From Anisodus tanguticus (Eukaryota > Streptophyta > Magnoliopsida > Solanales > Solanaceae), in NCBI GenBank assembly GCA_034509755.1, contig CM067541.1, forward strand, positions 17,968,001-18,032,000: a DNA stretch of 64,000 nucleotides. Reading direction: 5' to 3'. The translations under genes and the position numbers were made by a program. Numbering within the stretch: the stretch's first letter is position 1; every line of letters starts with the position of its first letter. The notes under the pieces are model-generated. The model worked only from the letters and a program-made list of their open reading frames with translations. It was not told where the DNA came from and ran no database searches. This document shows positions 1 through 9,648 of the stretch, one piece after another.

Positions 1-1278
1 AATGGAGGTGGAGTATAATGATTTCTTTGTACAAAAACAAATGTGATATCCAGAGTTACAACAACTATAGGGTATCAACTGCTGAGCCACACTATAAAAG
101 TTTGGGAAGGGGTCGTGGAGATGAGGGTGAGGAGAGGCGTGTCTATTTTTTAGAACCAGTTTGGATTCATGCCGGGGCGTTCGACTACTAAAGTCATTCA
201 TCTTATTAGAAGGTTGGTGGTGCAGTATATGGAGAGAAGTGAGACTTACATATAATTTTAATCGACCTCGAGAAGGCATATGACAAAGTCCCTAGGGAAG
301 TTCTATGGAGATGTTTGGAGGTTAGAGGTGTACATGTGGCGTACACTAAGGTAATCAAGGATATGTATGACAGAGCCAAGACTAGGGTACAGACAGTAGG
401 AGGAGACTCAGAGAATTTCCCAATGATGATGAGGTTGCACCAGGGATAAACTATTAGCCCATTCCTATTTGCCTTGGTGATGGATGGACTGACGACGACA
501 AATTCAATGGGAGGTACCATGGTGTATGTTATTCGCAGACGACATAGTCCTGATTGATGAGACTCGCAACGGAGTGAACGTCAAGTTGGAGGCTTGGAGA
601 TAGACTCTGGAGTCTAAAGGGTTCAGGTTTAGTAGGGCCAAGATCGAATATTTGGAGTGCAAGTTCAAAAATGGGAGCAACCCTGATACAAGCGTGGATG
701 TGAGGCTTGGTACTCAGGTCATTCCAAAGAAAAGAGCTTCAAGTACCTAGGGTCTATTATCCAAGGGAATTGAGAGATTGATGACGATGTCACACATCGT
801 ATTGGGGCATGGTGGATGAAATGGAGGCTAGCATCTGGAGTTTTGTGCGACAAAAAGGTGCCACCAAATCTTAAAGGCAAGTTCTATAGGGTGGTGGTTA
901 GACCGATTATGTTGTATGGAGCAGAGTGTTGGCCAATCAAGACTTCGTACATACAAAAGATGAAAGTTGCGGATGAGGATGTTAAGATGGACGTGTGGGA
1001 ATACAAGGAGAGATATGATTAGAAATGATGATATCCAAGATAAAGTGGGAGTGGCCTCAGTGGAGGATAAGATGTGAAAAATGAGGTTGAGAGGTTCGAA
1101 CATGTGTAGAGAAGAGACACAGATGTCCCAGTGCGGAGGTGTGAGAGGTTGGCTATGGACGGGTTCAGGTAGGCCGAAAAAGTATTGGGGAGAGGTGACT
1201 AGACGGGATATGACGCAAGTGCAACTTACTGAGGACATGACCTTAGATAGGGGTTGTGGAGGACACATATTAGGGTAG
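1..1278 (+). pseudogene. LINE reverse transcriptase remnant
   Basis: The coding remnant of the RTE-type LINE. The polymerase made the DNA copy of the element RNA at the nicked target. Visible pieces in order are a YDKVPREVLW-like block in a broken frame near 280-310, the FADD catalytic motif near 531, a LESKGFR-like block near 610, the open stretch 816-1019 (MKWRLASGVLCDKKVPP, then LYGAECWP), and a second open stretch 1081-1275 with SGRPKKYWGEVTRRDM. At least five in-frame stops and several frame changes interrupt it. The N-terminal endonuclease part lies outside the window. No host function is expected. Confidence 0.82.
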
Positions 1279-1717
1279 AAGGGTAGTAGGTAGTCGAGCG
1301 TAGTCCTACTTACGCTTACAAAATGATAGTTGTAGTGTTATTACTGTAGGCCCGATTAGCCTATCACACTTATAGGCGCAGTATTGCTTTATAGTCCCCT
1401 GTAGTTTGATTTATGCTGCTATGTGTTCTTTAGTGTACTTTATTTATCTTATTTAGTTGTGTTAGCTACTGCTTCCTTTTGTTAGAATGCGCTACCATGG
1501 CGTATTCGATTTTGTTATCAGCATGTTCATATTGTTTTAATTTCTTGTCTGAGTCTGACCGTTTCTCTTGCTTTGCTTTGTTTTATGCTTTGTCTTGAGC
1601 CAAGGGTCTCCCGTAAACAACCGCTCTACCTACCAAGATAGAGGTAAGGTCTGTGTACACTCTACCCTTCACAGACCCCACGTTGTGGAATTTCACTGGA
1701 TATGTTATTGTTGTTTA
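1..1717 (+). mobile_element. RTE-type LINE, 3' end, decayed
   Basis: This is the 3' portion of a non-LTR retrotransposon that begins to the left of the window. The sequence shows reverse transcriptase phrases in broken frames: a FMPGRSTT-like block near 165-190, FADDIVLIDET at about 531-563, and the conserved downstream block from 816 to 1270 ending in a GRPKKYWGEV-like motif. The region 1600-1717 is the non-coding 3' tail, with pyrimidine-rich GTACACTCTACCC and a final GTTATTGTTG stretch that recalls the TTG-type ends of plant RTE elements. Stop codons and shifts throughout mean the copy is dead. No target-site duplication can be tested because the 5' end is missing. Confidence 0.85.
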
Positions 1718-3034
1718 TTAAATATTATTTATATATGCAAAATTATAAACCTAATTACACTATTTGGGAGGTTCCTATCTAATTAACTAACATAACCATA
1801 TTTCCAATGTATATAAAGTAAGGGATCATGCTTCAATCTTCCTCATTTTAAGCTCCAATCTTCCTCATCTTCTCTTTCTCTATCTTCTAAAACAATAACA
1901 CGATCAAGTGAATAAATGTAATGAAGGTTGACTGCAAAATTAAAAGAAAATCTTTGTTTTGACTTCGAAACTTTTATTGTTTAAAACTGTAATGAGAGTG
2001 CACTTTTTGTGTTCTGGGTCATTGTTATTATAATGAATTCAATATAATTTTATAAGTGAGGTTTAAAGAGGGTGAGGTGTATGCTCTTATCCCTGCCTTT
2101 GTGGTGTCTTTTGGATCACATAAATGCATGTTCTATTTTTATATATTCGTTCATTTTCTTGTTTACACATAAGTTGGTCGTTGAAATTAAGATATATTAA
2201 TATAACAAAATTATCCGGTAAAAAAGTTGGAACCTAGAGTGGAAAATTGACTTCACTCTGGTTGACAAATGTCGTTTTTCTTATAATTATTGTAACTTTT
2301 AATTTCAAATCAATTCTCCAACCAACGTCTAAATATTATTATCAAGACGTTACTCAATTTGCTAATATTATTATTATTTTTATATTATTTTAAAAAATTG
2401 GTTTTACTCACCAGCAAACATTTTTCATAGAAGTGACTACTGTCTTATCAAATAGATCCAAATATAAGGGGGGGAAATCATATAAAACAAAACAAAAGAG
2501 CATTATGTTTAGCGTGCAAGGAAGGATGTCCGTCCGTATCGCAACGGCAATCCTAAATGGTATGAATACAAACTACAAAGTAACAAATGGAAGAGTTAAT
2601 CCTGTCGACGGCGTGAGCGGAGTGGAGTGGTTACAGGTGCTATTCACTAAAGACAAGTTTTATTGGTCTTCAACCTACACATTTAATAACTGGTTGGTTA
2701 GACTTTTAATTTGTCGTACGATTAGGTGACTTATTTTTCAATGGTTAGTTAGGGAAGGTTAAAGCTTTGACTGTTTCTTTGACTTTGTGTTAACAGCTAG
2801 TAATTGAATGTGTTCAACTAAAGTTGTAAAGATTGTCTGAATACAATTGTGTTCCATTTTCTTTTCCGACAATGTATTCTGTTCATTACTCACACAATTA
2901 TAGACCATCCCATTCATCAAATCTTAGGGACGATTGCAATAATTTGTTTTAATTGAACAATCAAATTCTCCTTATATATAGGATTATCAACTATATTTGA
3001 TTGAAAAAGCCAGCTAATCTATTTACTTTTTGTA
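1718..3034. other. AT-rich intergenic stretch
   Basis: No recognisable gene or bounded repeat was found. A 98-codon open frame at 2433-2729 (+) has no motif I recognise, no signal peptide or zinc cluster, and sits in AT-rich sequence, so it is not called as a gene. The stretch ends at the TSD of element A. Confidence 0.5.
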
Positions 3035-3039
3035 TGTAC
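3035..3039. repeat. Left target-site duplication of element A
   Basis: TGTAC lies directly before the LTR start at 3040 and recurs at 9644-9648 directly after the right LTR. Five bases is the usual TSD size for copia integrases. Confidence 0.9.
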
Positions 3040-4134
3040 CGTTGAAAACTTACTAACGTGGAATTAAATTTATCCCATTATTTATTACTCGAACAATTGG
3101 GCCCCGCACGTCGGAAATATCATTTTCACACACGTGCAATATTAGTGCCAAGTATCGTAAATTTCGTTAATGAAAGAGATATTGGTACGTAAGTGAAATG
3201 TTTGAGACATAAAATGATGGACGGTTATTGGATAAATAACAAGTGTTCCACGTTGGTAAACAGATGAAGGATTGTGCGAAGTGTAAGATGGAACGGGTCG
3301 GAAAGGGCTGCGGAGCCGAGAAGGGTCGCGGCTCTAATTCCAATTTTTGGTTTCTGGAGCCGCGACGCTAAATGCTGCAGCGCCACGGCGCTTCCCAAGC
3401 AGTGTTTGCTCGACGGAAGTCCAAAAGTTTGGCTGATTTATGGAGAGGTTTTGGAGCATTAACTTGACAATTTTTCCTCCATAACTCAGCCATTATTTAG
3501 CTGCATTAGTTGGTGGTTTAAAGGGCCATTACATGGCATTTAAATGACCATTACATGGGTACTTGAAGAGGTCATCTTGCACACCTATAAATTGAGGCCT
3601 TAAGCTCAATTCTGAAGAAGAACATATATGAACATATGAATAGAAAAACAAGTTCACAACACCACAAAGAGATCAGATTTTCCTGATATCAATCATTCTC
3701 TTAGCAATCTTCATTATTTGTGTTCTTCGCTGGTATCATTTGTGTAGGCTTTGCACACTTGATAGTTTGTTGTTTCATCTTGGGAGACTATTGTCCACAC
3801 TTCCGTAAAGCCTATATACGGGGGCAATCTTTTCTTAAAGACAGATAGTCATCTCTTGACTCAGACGGTAGTGTTGTGTTTATCTAATTGGTTGCTAAGT
3901 ATTTCAGGTGTTATCTTAACAGACGAAGGACTCCAACCGTTCATATTCTCAGCGGATCTACAAGCCATAAGTGTAGCAGTTCATGTTCTTGTATTTCCGA
4001 ATACAAGTTCTATATTTGAAGTTTCATTCAAGATCAAGATATTGATAACTTGTTGTTGTCCTCACTGTTGTTTATCCTTTCGATCACTGTAATAGTTATT
4101 TACTATTCCCGTTGTTGCTTTACATATTCCAATA
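3040..4134 (+). repeat. 5' LTR of element A
   Basis: The copy starts CGTTGAAAACTTAC, where the 3' LTR has TGTTGGAAATTTAC, and ends CCAATA where the other ends CCAACA, so both termini have mutated. A TATA box (CTATAAATTGAGG, about 3587-3599) marks the likely promoter. A GC-rich module (3300-3400) with GCCGCGACGC-type words interrupts otherwise AT-rich DNA. The segment 3825-3839 (CAATCTTTTCTTAAA) is complementary, with mismatches, to the sequence immediately after the LTR. Confidence 0.92.
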
Positions 4135-4152
4135 ATTTTAAGATAAGATTTG
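4135..4152 (+). other. Primer-binding position, not tRNA-iMet
   Basis: The LTR is followed by ATTTTAAGATAAGATTTG rather than TGGTATCAGAGC. The same position in elements C and E reads ATTTTAAGACAAGATT, whose reverse complement occurs inside the LTRs of the family (for example 9337-9351). Confidence 0.6.
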
Positions 4153-4162
4153 TATTAGTGAT

Positions 4163-4620
4163 TTGAAAGATGTTGGTCGACAAGTGTGTGACCAAATCTG
4201 GCTGTGGATTTTCTTCTTGAAAACAGTTCTGTTGACAGTTTTGCTAACAGTTCAAACAACAATCGTGCTTTCAAGATTGGTCCTAGTTATGATTCTCTCT
4301 TTGACGATAGTTACAAGTCTGTTTTCGTCAAAAGTGGGATCTCTGGACCTGATGTTGAGCTTCAAGATATTGCTGATAGTCATGCTAGTACGGCTAAAGA
4401 TCAAGGACGAGTTGATGTCACCGCTCCCGAGGGTGGTGGAGACAAATGCCCATGAGAGGCTGAGGATGTCAACTGGGACAAGAGGAGAAGGCTGAAGATG
4501 ATGTTCTATCATATAGCAAAAGTCATATATTTGTCCCAGACAGAGGATTCTAATTATGGTAAGGAGGATGTGGACACTCAGTCTAACTGAAGTGGGCCAG
4601 AATCCAAAAGGTCTAAGTTA
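4163..4620 (+). pseudogene. Gag-position ORF, unrecognised, shared with element E
   Basis: Where gag should begin there is an Asn/Ser-rich stretch reading VDFLLENSSVDSFANSSNNN, then FDDSYKSVFVKSGISG, with acidic and serine runs. Element E carries the same protein on the minus strand at 50645-50992, there preceded by a possible start MFASRHGPKSGCGF. It does not resemble the copia gag domain seen in element C (FKRWQQKMLVYL). There is no zinc knuckle. It could be a captured host exon or a diverged gag N-terminus, and I cannot decide from sequence alone. Stops and frame changes show it is not functional here. Confidence 0.5.
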
Positions 4621-5290
4621 TTATCCTTCCTTATCTATAATGTATTTAGTTAATATCTGAATAAATATGTGTAAATCAAGGCTGTGAATATGAAAGTGTT
4701 TTCATTAAAAACTTATATTCCCTACACTCTAAAATCAGATATTGAATCTTCTTCCTTCCCTTATAAAGATTGGACTATTGTAAACAAAACTTAAAAGATC
4801 AACTCTTTTGGGTGTAATTATTAAAAGTGTGTAAAGTATGTTCGCACATACGAAGGAGAGAGCTCCACTGATTGTGCGAAAACTGTTACCACTCTTAAGT
4901 ATGCGCCCGAGAATTGTATAGGCACCAATCTCAAGGGAAGAAGACTAAAAGATAATGACTTATCTTAAGATGTTGAACTTGTCACACTATTTGACAGAAG
5001 ATCCTTCATTTGATAGGATGATATTGGACACTCAGTCATACAAAGCCTACGGGCGACTGGAGTGGGCCAGAATATATTTGATAAGATGATATTGGACACT
5101 CAGTCGTACAAAGCCTACGGGCGGAGTGGGCCAGAATTCAGTTGACAGAAAAGTAATGGACACCTAGTGAGGTGGGCCAGAGTTTTCCAGGTCTTAAATG
5201 ATCCGTAGGCCAAAAGAAAGGCAGAAAAGTAATTGGACACTCAGTCTGGCAAAGCAACTGGAGCGGGACAGAGTATTCAGATCACATATG
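4567..5290 (+). repeat. Degenerate direct repeats, GGACACTCAGTC...GTGGGCCAGA
   Basis: The phrase GGACACTCAGTC followed 10-25 bases later by GGAGTGGGCCAGA-like sequence recurs at about 4573, 5029, 5094, 5158 and 5236. The last four are spaced about 64-78 bases apart. In one frame this gives a repeated peptide close to DTQSxxxSGPE. Element E has corresponding copies near 49975, 50068 and 50528 on the other strand. The array lies just upstream of the protease-like region. Confidence 0.65.
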
Positions 5291-5299
5291 ATCTGGTTA

Positions 5300-6833
5300 C
5301 GCCCTAACCACGGGCAAGAGGTTATTCATGTGAAGCAACGCCACCTATAAAGTAGAAGGGGTTGGAGAGGTTGTCCTCAATAGGACTTCAAGGAATGGGA
5401 TCACTCTAAAAGAAGGTGATACATGTCCCAAACTTGATTTAAAGGACGTTGTTGGTCAAGCTAGTTTGAGACTAGTCCAACAGGTCTGTAATAACTAAGA
5501 ATGGTACAGTATGTTTGTAGCTAAATAAATGATATATTTGTAATTCGTGCATCTATGCCATCATATATTAAGACACGTTAAATAGAAAGTCATTCAAAAG
5601 CTAACGAAGTTGAGATTGTTGCCTTCTGTCGACATAAACCCTCAAAATGAATATGAGGTAGGCGAAAAGGCAAAATCACTTTTCCAAGTTCCGTCAAAGG
5701 AATAGCGAAAGAAGCACCGCTCCTATAGAACTTAGTCATACCTACATGGGTGATTTGAAGTTTGTACAAAATAGAGGGGGGAGACAAGTACTTTGTGAAC
5801 TTCATTGATGATGGTACAACGTATTGTATCCTTTGTTTGTTGAAAAGCAAAGATGAAATTGTTGAGCGGATAAGTGCTACAAAGCAGAAGTTGAAGATCA
5901 ACTAAGCCTACGGATTGAGGAATTCGTAGTGATAGAGGGGAGAATGTGAATCATCGTTTATCAAACGACTGCTCATTACTCACCTCAGTCTAACGATGTT
6001 AGCCAAGCGTAAACCCGTATGCCCAAAAATATATGGGGCAAGGCGATCCTTACCGCTAATGCGATTCTCAACAGAATTCCGCATAAGGATAGGGATAACC
6101 CTCCGTGTGAAACATGGAAAGGATCCCACCTACAAATATTGTGTTGTGGGGTGGCTTGGTAGAGGTTGGAATACCGAAATAGGTCTAGTTGGACCTAAGA
6201 TTGTAAAATTGCATATCCACTGGATCTGCAAATAACAATAGTGCTTATAGCCTATTGGTGTCAACGAATGCTGAATTCTTTGAAGATAACTTTCCTTGAG
6301 AAGGGAAAAAGAAGTAATTGCTTGAAGTTAACAAGAACCCGCGAGTGCCTGACTGTCCAGAACCAGATGTTCAAGAGCTACAGGACTCGGAAGTTGCTGA
6401 TTATCCGAAACTTAATGTTTCCAGATCTACAGAACTCAGTGATTCTAGATGTTGAACCGAGATGGAGCAAAGAGGGGACAAAGACTTGTTCCAGACCTTC
6501 TAGCTTGTATGGTTGAGAATGAACCATGGATAATTAATAAATAATTGTCATCTGCAGAAGCGCTGCTTTGGAAAGAAGATACAAAGAGAGAAATATATTC
6601 CATCATATAGAACCATACTTGTGTAATGGTTGATCTTCCTCCGGGAAAAGAACATTTGGGTTGTGAAAGTGGATACTCAAAAGTGAATACAAAGTAGATA
6701 GATCTACTGACAAGTATAAGGCCTCGGCTACTTGGACATGTGCTCCCCTGTGAATATCTTAACATCTAGGGCCATTGCAGTCTTGCGTGACATAGATGTT
6801 GATGCCGCCTTCCTAACCGGAGAGTTGGAAGGG
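5300..6833 (+). pseudogene. Element A protease, integrase and RT N-terminal remnants
   Basis: Aligning by eye with element C gives: a protease/GAG-pre region near 5300-5470 (VEGVGEVVLNRTS, TLKE), an integrase stretch near 5590-5930 (GGDKYFVNFIDDGTTYCI), integrase C-terminal pieces near 6000-6300 (AILNRIPHK, NNSAY in altered frames), and the RT N-terminal block near 6530-6833 (matching VDLPPG and the DVDAAFLTGELEGE stretch). There are many stops and indels. The pieces keep the normal copia order PR-IN-RT. Confidence 0.8.
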
Positions 6834-7035
6834 GAGGATCAGAGTTGGTTTGTTGGACTGTTGGGCTTCTTCCTGAACTTTCATTTTGGTCCTTGAAATG
6901 TTTACATTTTGGTCTTGGAAGTTTCTGATAAAACATAAATAATGAATCTGACAACAGAAATATTGACTCTGAAATTAGAAAGGCCAACAGTTGAAAAACC
7001 AACAGTCTGAAAGTGGAAGTCATAGTGAAACAAAA
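6834..7035 (+). other. Unrelated segment replacing the RT catalytic core
   Basis: After the TAFLNG-equivalent of the reverse transcriptase (TGELEGE, ending about 6833) the sequence departs from element C and reads about 200 bp without the EIYMEQP, KQA or YVDD blocks. It rejoins copia homology at DMKDMGI (about 7040). Element C has about 300 bp here (23641-23938) including LYVDDM at about 23860. The same foreign segment sits in element E at about 45023-45225 on the opposite strand, so it predates both insertions. Its origin is not recognised. Confidence 0.75.
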
Positions 7036-7855
7036 AATCTCGATATGAAAGACATGGGTATCACATATGACATCTTAGGAATTGAGATTTCTAAGACATC
7101 TAATGAACTGGTCTAACTCCAAACTCAGTTGTGACAGTCTCGTTAAAGCCACCAATGGATATGAATCATAGAACTGATTGAAATCATGGTGCACTCATAT
7201 ACGAGGAGCGATATGTGCAAGTCACATGTAGTTCAATGTATTATACACACTACAACCGACCTGGTATCGTCCTACAAAGCAGATTAGTTGAACTAAGGTT
7301 CACTCGTCATTCTGGAAATGATCGATAGAAGACGTTAAATCGGATATGACGATATCTGAAATATTCACTTATCTACGGATTATGGTATTCTGGATGTCCA
7401 GCGGTTCTGGGAGAACACAGTGATGCAAACTGGACATCAGATATGAAGAACACCAAAGCTACAAGTAAATATGTGTGGTGGGTCTTGGAAAATCCTCTAA
7501 ACCAACTTGCATCGGTCGATTCATGATGGAATCGGGGTTTATCGCTTTAAACAAAGCATGAAGGAATTTGAGTAACTTCACGACTCCTTAAAGGACGTCC
7601 CTTATTGGGAGAAACCCGTGCCTTCAACAGTTATACACTGTGGCTAGCCGGTAGGCTTCAAGAAGGGCACGGATGACGGCGTATGGACATATCGATCAGA
7701 TCTGTCGGAGATATGAGACTGTATGGCAGTTGATCATCACGGGTGTCACTTCCTTGATTACTAATCAAAGGATATAGCAGACCCTTTAACTAAGGGACTA
7801 CCCGAAGATCAAGAGTTCTGTCTGTCTAGGGGAATAGGCTTTAAAAAACCCAAAT
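7036..7855 (+). pseudogene. Element A RT C-terminal and RNase H remnants
   Basis: Homology to element C resumes with DMKDMGI (7040) and EISKTSNEL, continues through the RNase H region, and ends with IADPLTKGLPEDQ at about 7770-7810, the usual copia RNase H C-terminal phrase. Several frame changes and stops occur. The key RNase H residues cannot be followed through the broken frames. Confidence 0.75.
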
Positions 7856-8488
7856 AATACGAACCTTTGCGGTGGTAACCCAACCATACTGATTGGAGAT
7901 CCCAAGAATTTGGTTCAATGGAAAACTAAGCTGCAAAAAGTTCAGTTGAGCACTTCGGTGGAAGCAAGAGCACTTCGGATTATGATTTCTGTTAAGAAAC
8001 ATGAATCCAAAGTCGTTCCCGCGATAGACATTAAAGTGCTACTTGCATGGTGGGTAAAGGTTAAGCTTTCAAACTTTTAACGATCCTCAAACGGTTGAGG
8101 TTAAGGTTGGGGAAACTTTTAATGGTTCCTAACACTTGTGAAGTGGGGTATAGCAGAATACCTTGTAGGAGATCACCTATTTAAGTGTGAGGACATGCCG
8201 CCTCAAATGAACGCACTTAAGAATTCAAGTGTGTCCACGACCACAACGGACAGAACAAAAGAAGAAACGAATAAATGGGAGGTATTACGTTGGTACCGCT
8301 GTCTTGGCTTACATTAAACACTGACGGTTCATGACATCATGTTCACCGCGCAGTAAGTAAGTCCGATGGTATTCAACTAGGGAAGGTTCAAAGTGGAAGC
8401 TACCTCTCCCAATGCAATATCTTTTAGTTGAAAGATTGCTGAAAGTATGCACCTTGTGTGTGCGCCAAAATCTCTTTCAAGAGGGGAT
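7856..8488 (+). other. Element A 3' non-coding region and polypurine tract
   Basis: This non-coding stretch between the RNase H end and the 3' LTR is conserved in elements C (24805-25427) and E (43652-44215, minus strand), for example ACTTCGGTGGAAGCA and TGGAGATCCCA. It ends with the polypurine tract CAAGAGGGGAT directly before the LTR, where plus-strand DNA synthesis would be primed. Confidence 0.75.
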
Positions 8489-9643
8489 TGTTGGAAATTT
8501 ACTAATGTGGAATTAAGTTTATTCCATTATTTATGACTCGAACAATTGGGCCTCGCACGTCGAAAATATCATTTTCACACACGTGCAATCTTAGTGCCAA
8601 GTATCGTAAATTTCGTTAATGAAATAGATATTGGTACGTAAGTGAAATGTTTGAGACATAGAATGATGGACGGTTATTGGATAAATAACAAGTGTTCCAC
8701 GTTGGTAAATGGAGGAAGGATTGTGCGAAATGTAAGATGGAACGGGTCGGAAAGGGCCGCGGCGCCTCCCGGACTGGGCCGCAGCGCCGGAGCGCCACGA
8801 CACCCCCTTGCAGCGCCGCGACGCTAATTCCAATTTTTGGTTTCTGGAGCCGCGACGCTAAATGCTGCAGCGCCGCGACGCTAAATGCTGCAGCACCGCG
8901 GCGCTTCCCAGGCAGTGTTTGCTCGACGGAATTCCATAAGTTTGGCTGATTATGGAGATGTTTTTGAGCATTAACTTGACAATTTTTCCTCCATAACTCA
9001 GCCATTATTTGAATGCATTAGTTGGTGGTTTAAAGGGTCATTACATGGCATTTAAATGACTATTACATGGGCACTTGAAGAGGTCATCTTGCACACCTAT
9101 AAATTGAGGCCTTAGGCTCAATTCTGAAGAAGAACAGATATGAACATATGAACAGAAAAACAAGTTCACAACACCACAAAGAGATCAGATTTTCCTGATA
9201 TTAATCATTCTCTTAGCAATCTTCATTATTTGTGTTCTTCGCTGAGATCATTTGTGTAGGCTTTGCATACTTGATAGTTTGTTGTTTCATCTTGGGAGAC
9301 TATTGTCCACACTTCCGTAAAGCCTATATGCGGGGGCAATCTTGTCTTAAAGACAGAGAGTCATCTCTCGACTCAGCCGGTGGTGTTGTGTTTATCTAAT
9401 TGGTTGCTAAGTGTTTCAGGTGTTAACTTAACAGACGAAGGAATAACCGTTCGTATTCTCAGTAGATCTACAAGCCACAAGTGTAGCAGTTCATGTTCTT
9501 GTATTTCGAATACAAGTTCTATATTTGAAGTTTCATTCAAGATCAAGATATTGACAACTTGTTGTTGTCCTCATTGTTGTTTATCCTATTGATCACTGTA
9601 ATAGTTATTTACTATTCTCGTTGTTGCTTTACATATTCCAACA
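8489..9643 (+). repeat. 3' LTR of element A
   Basis: The LTR begins TGTTGGAAATTTAC and ends TTCCAACA, the canonical TG...CA form. Its GC-rich module (8750-8935) is longer than that of the 5' LTR and includes tandem copies of a unit containing GCCGCGACGCTAAATGCTGC. CAATCTTGTCTTAAA at 9337-9351 is the segment complementary to the primer position. The TATA-like CTATAAATTGAGG is near 9100. Confidence 0.93.
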
Positions 9644-9648
9644 TGTAC

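Larger units (their letters stand above)
3040..9643 (+). mobile_element. Ty1/copia LTR retrotransposon A (defective)
   Basis: Two related LTRs (3040-4134 and 8489-9643) flank a 4.35-kb interior with decayed copia domains in the order protease/GAG-pre-integrase, integrase, reverse transcriptase, RNase H. A perfect TSD TGTAC and a polypurine tract AAGAGGGGAT just before the 3' LTR define the boundaries. It differs from an autonomous copia element in three ways: gag is replaced by a different sequence, the reverse transcriptase core is replaced by about 200 bp of unrelated DNA, and the primer-binding position does not match tRNA-iMet. It shares all three features with element E and the last one with element C. 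Numerous stops make it coding-dead. Confidence 0.93.

Noticed and set aside
206..520. Minus-strand open frame of 104 codons in the LINE
   Set aside because: Antisense shadow of the LINE reverse transcriptase region, without motifs of its own.
2433..2729. 98-codon open frame as a gene
   Set aside because: No recognisable domain, no promoter or splice context, and AT-rich composition like its surroundings.
5029..5110. Idea that the DTQS repeat peptide is a multiplied protease active site (DTG-like)
   Set aside because: Only the letters D and T agree; the flanking residues do not match the copia protease region, which lies further downstream.
8616..9005. Overlapping open frames in the GC-rich part of the LTRs (also 19896-20174, 25472-25825, 43372-43638)
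   Set aside because: They exist because the CpG-rich module has few stops. They recur in every LTR copy on either strand and have no conserved protein logic.
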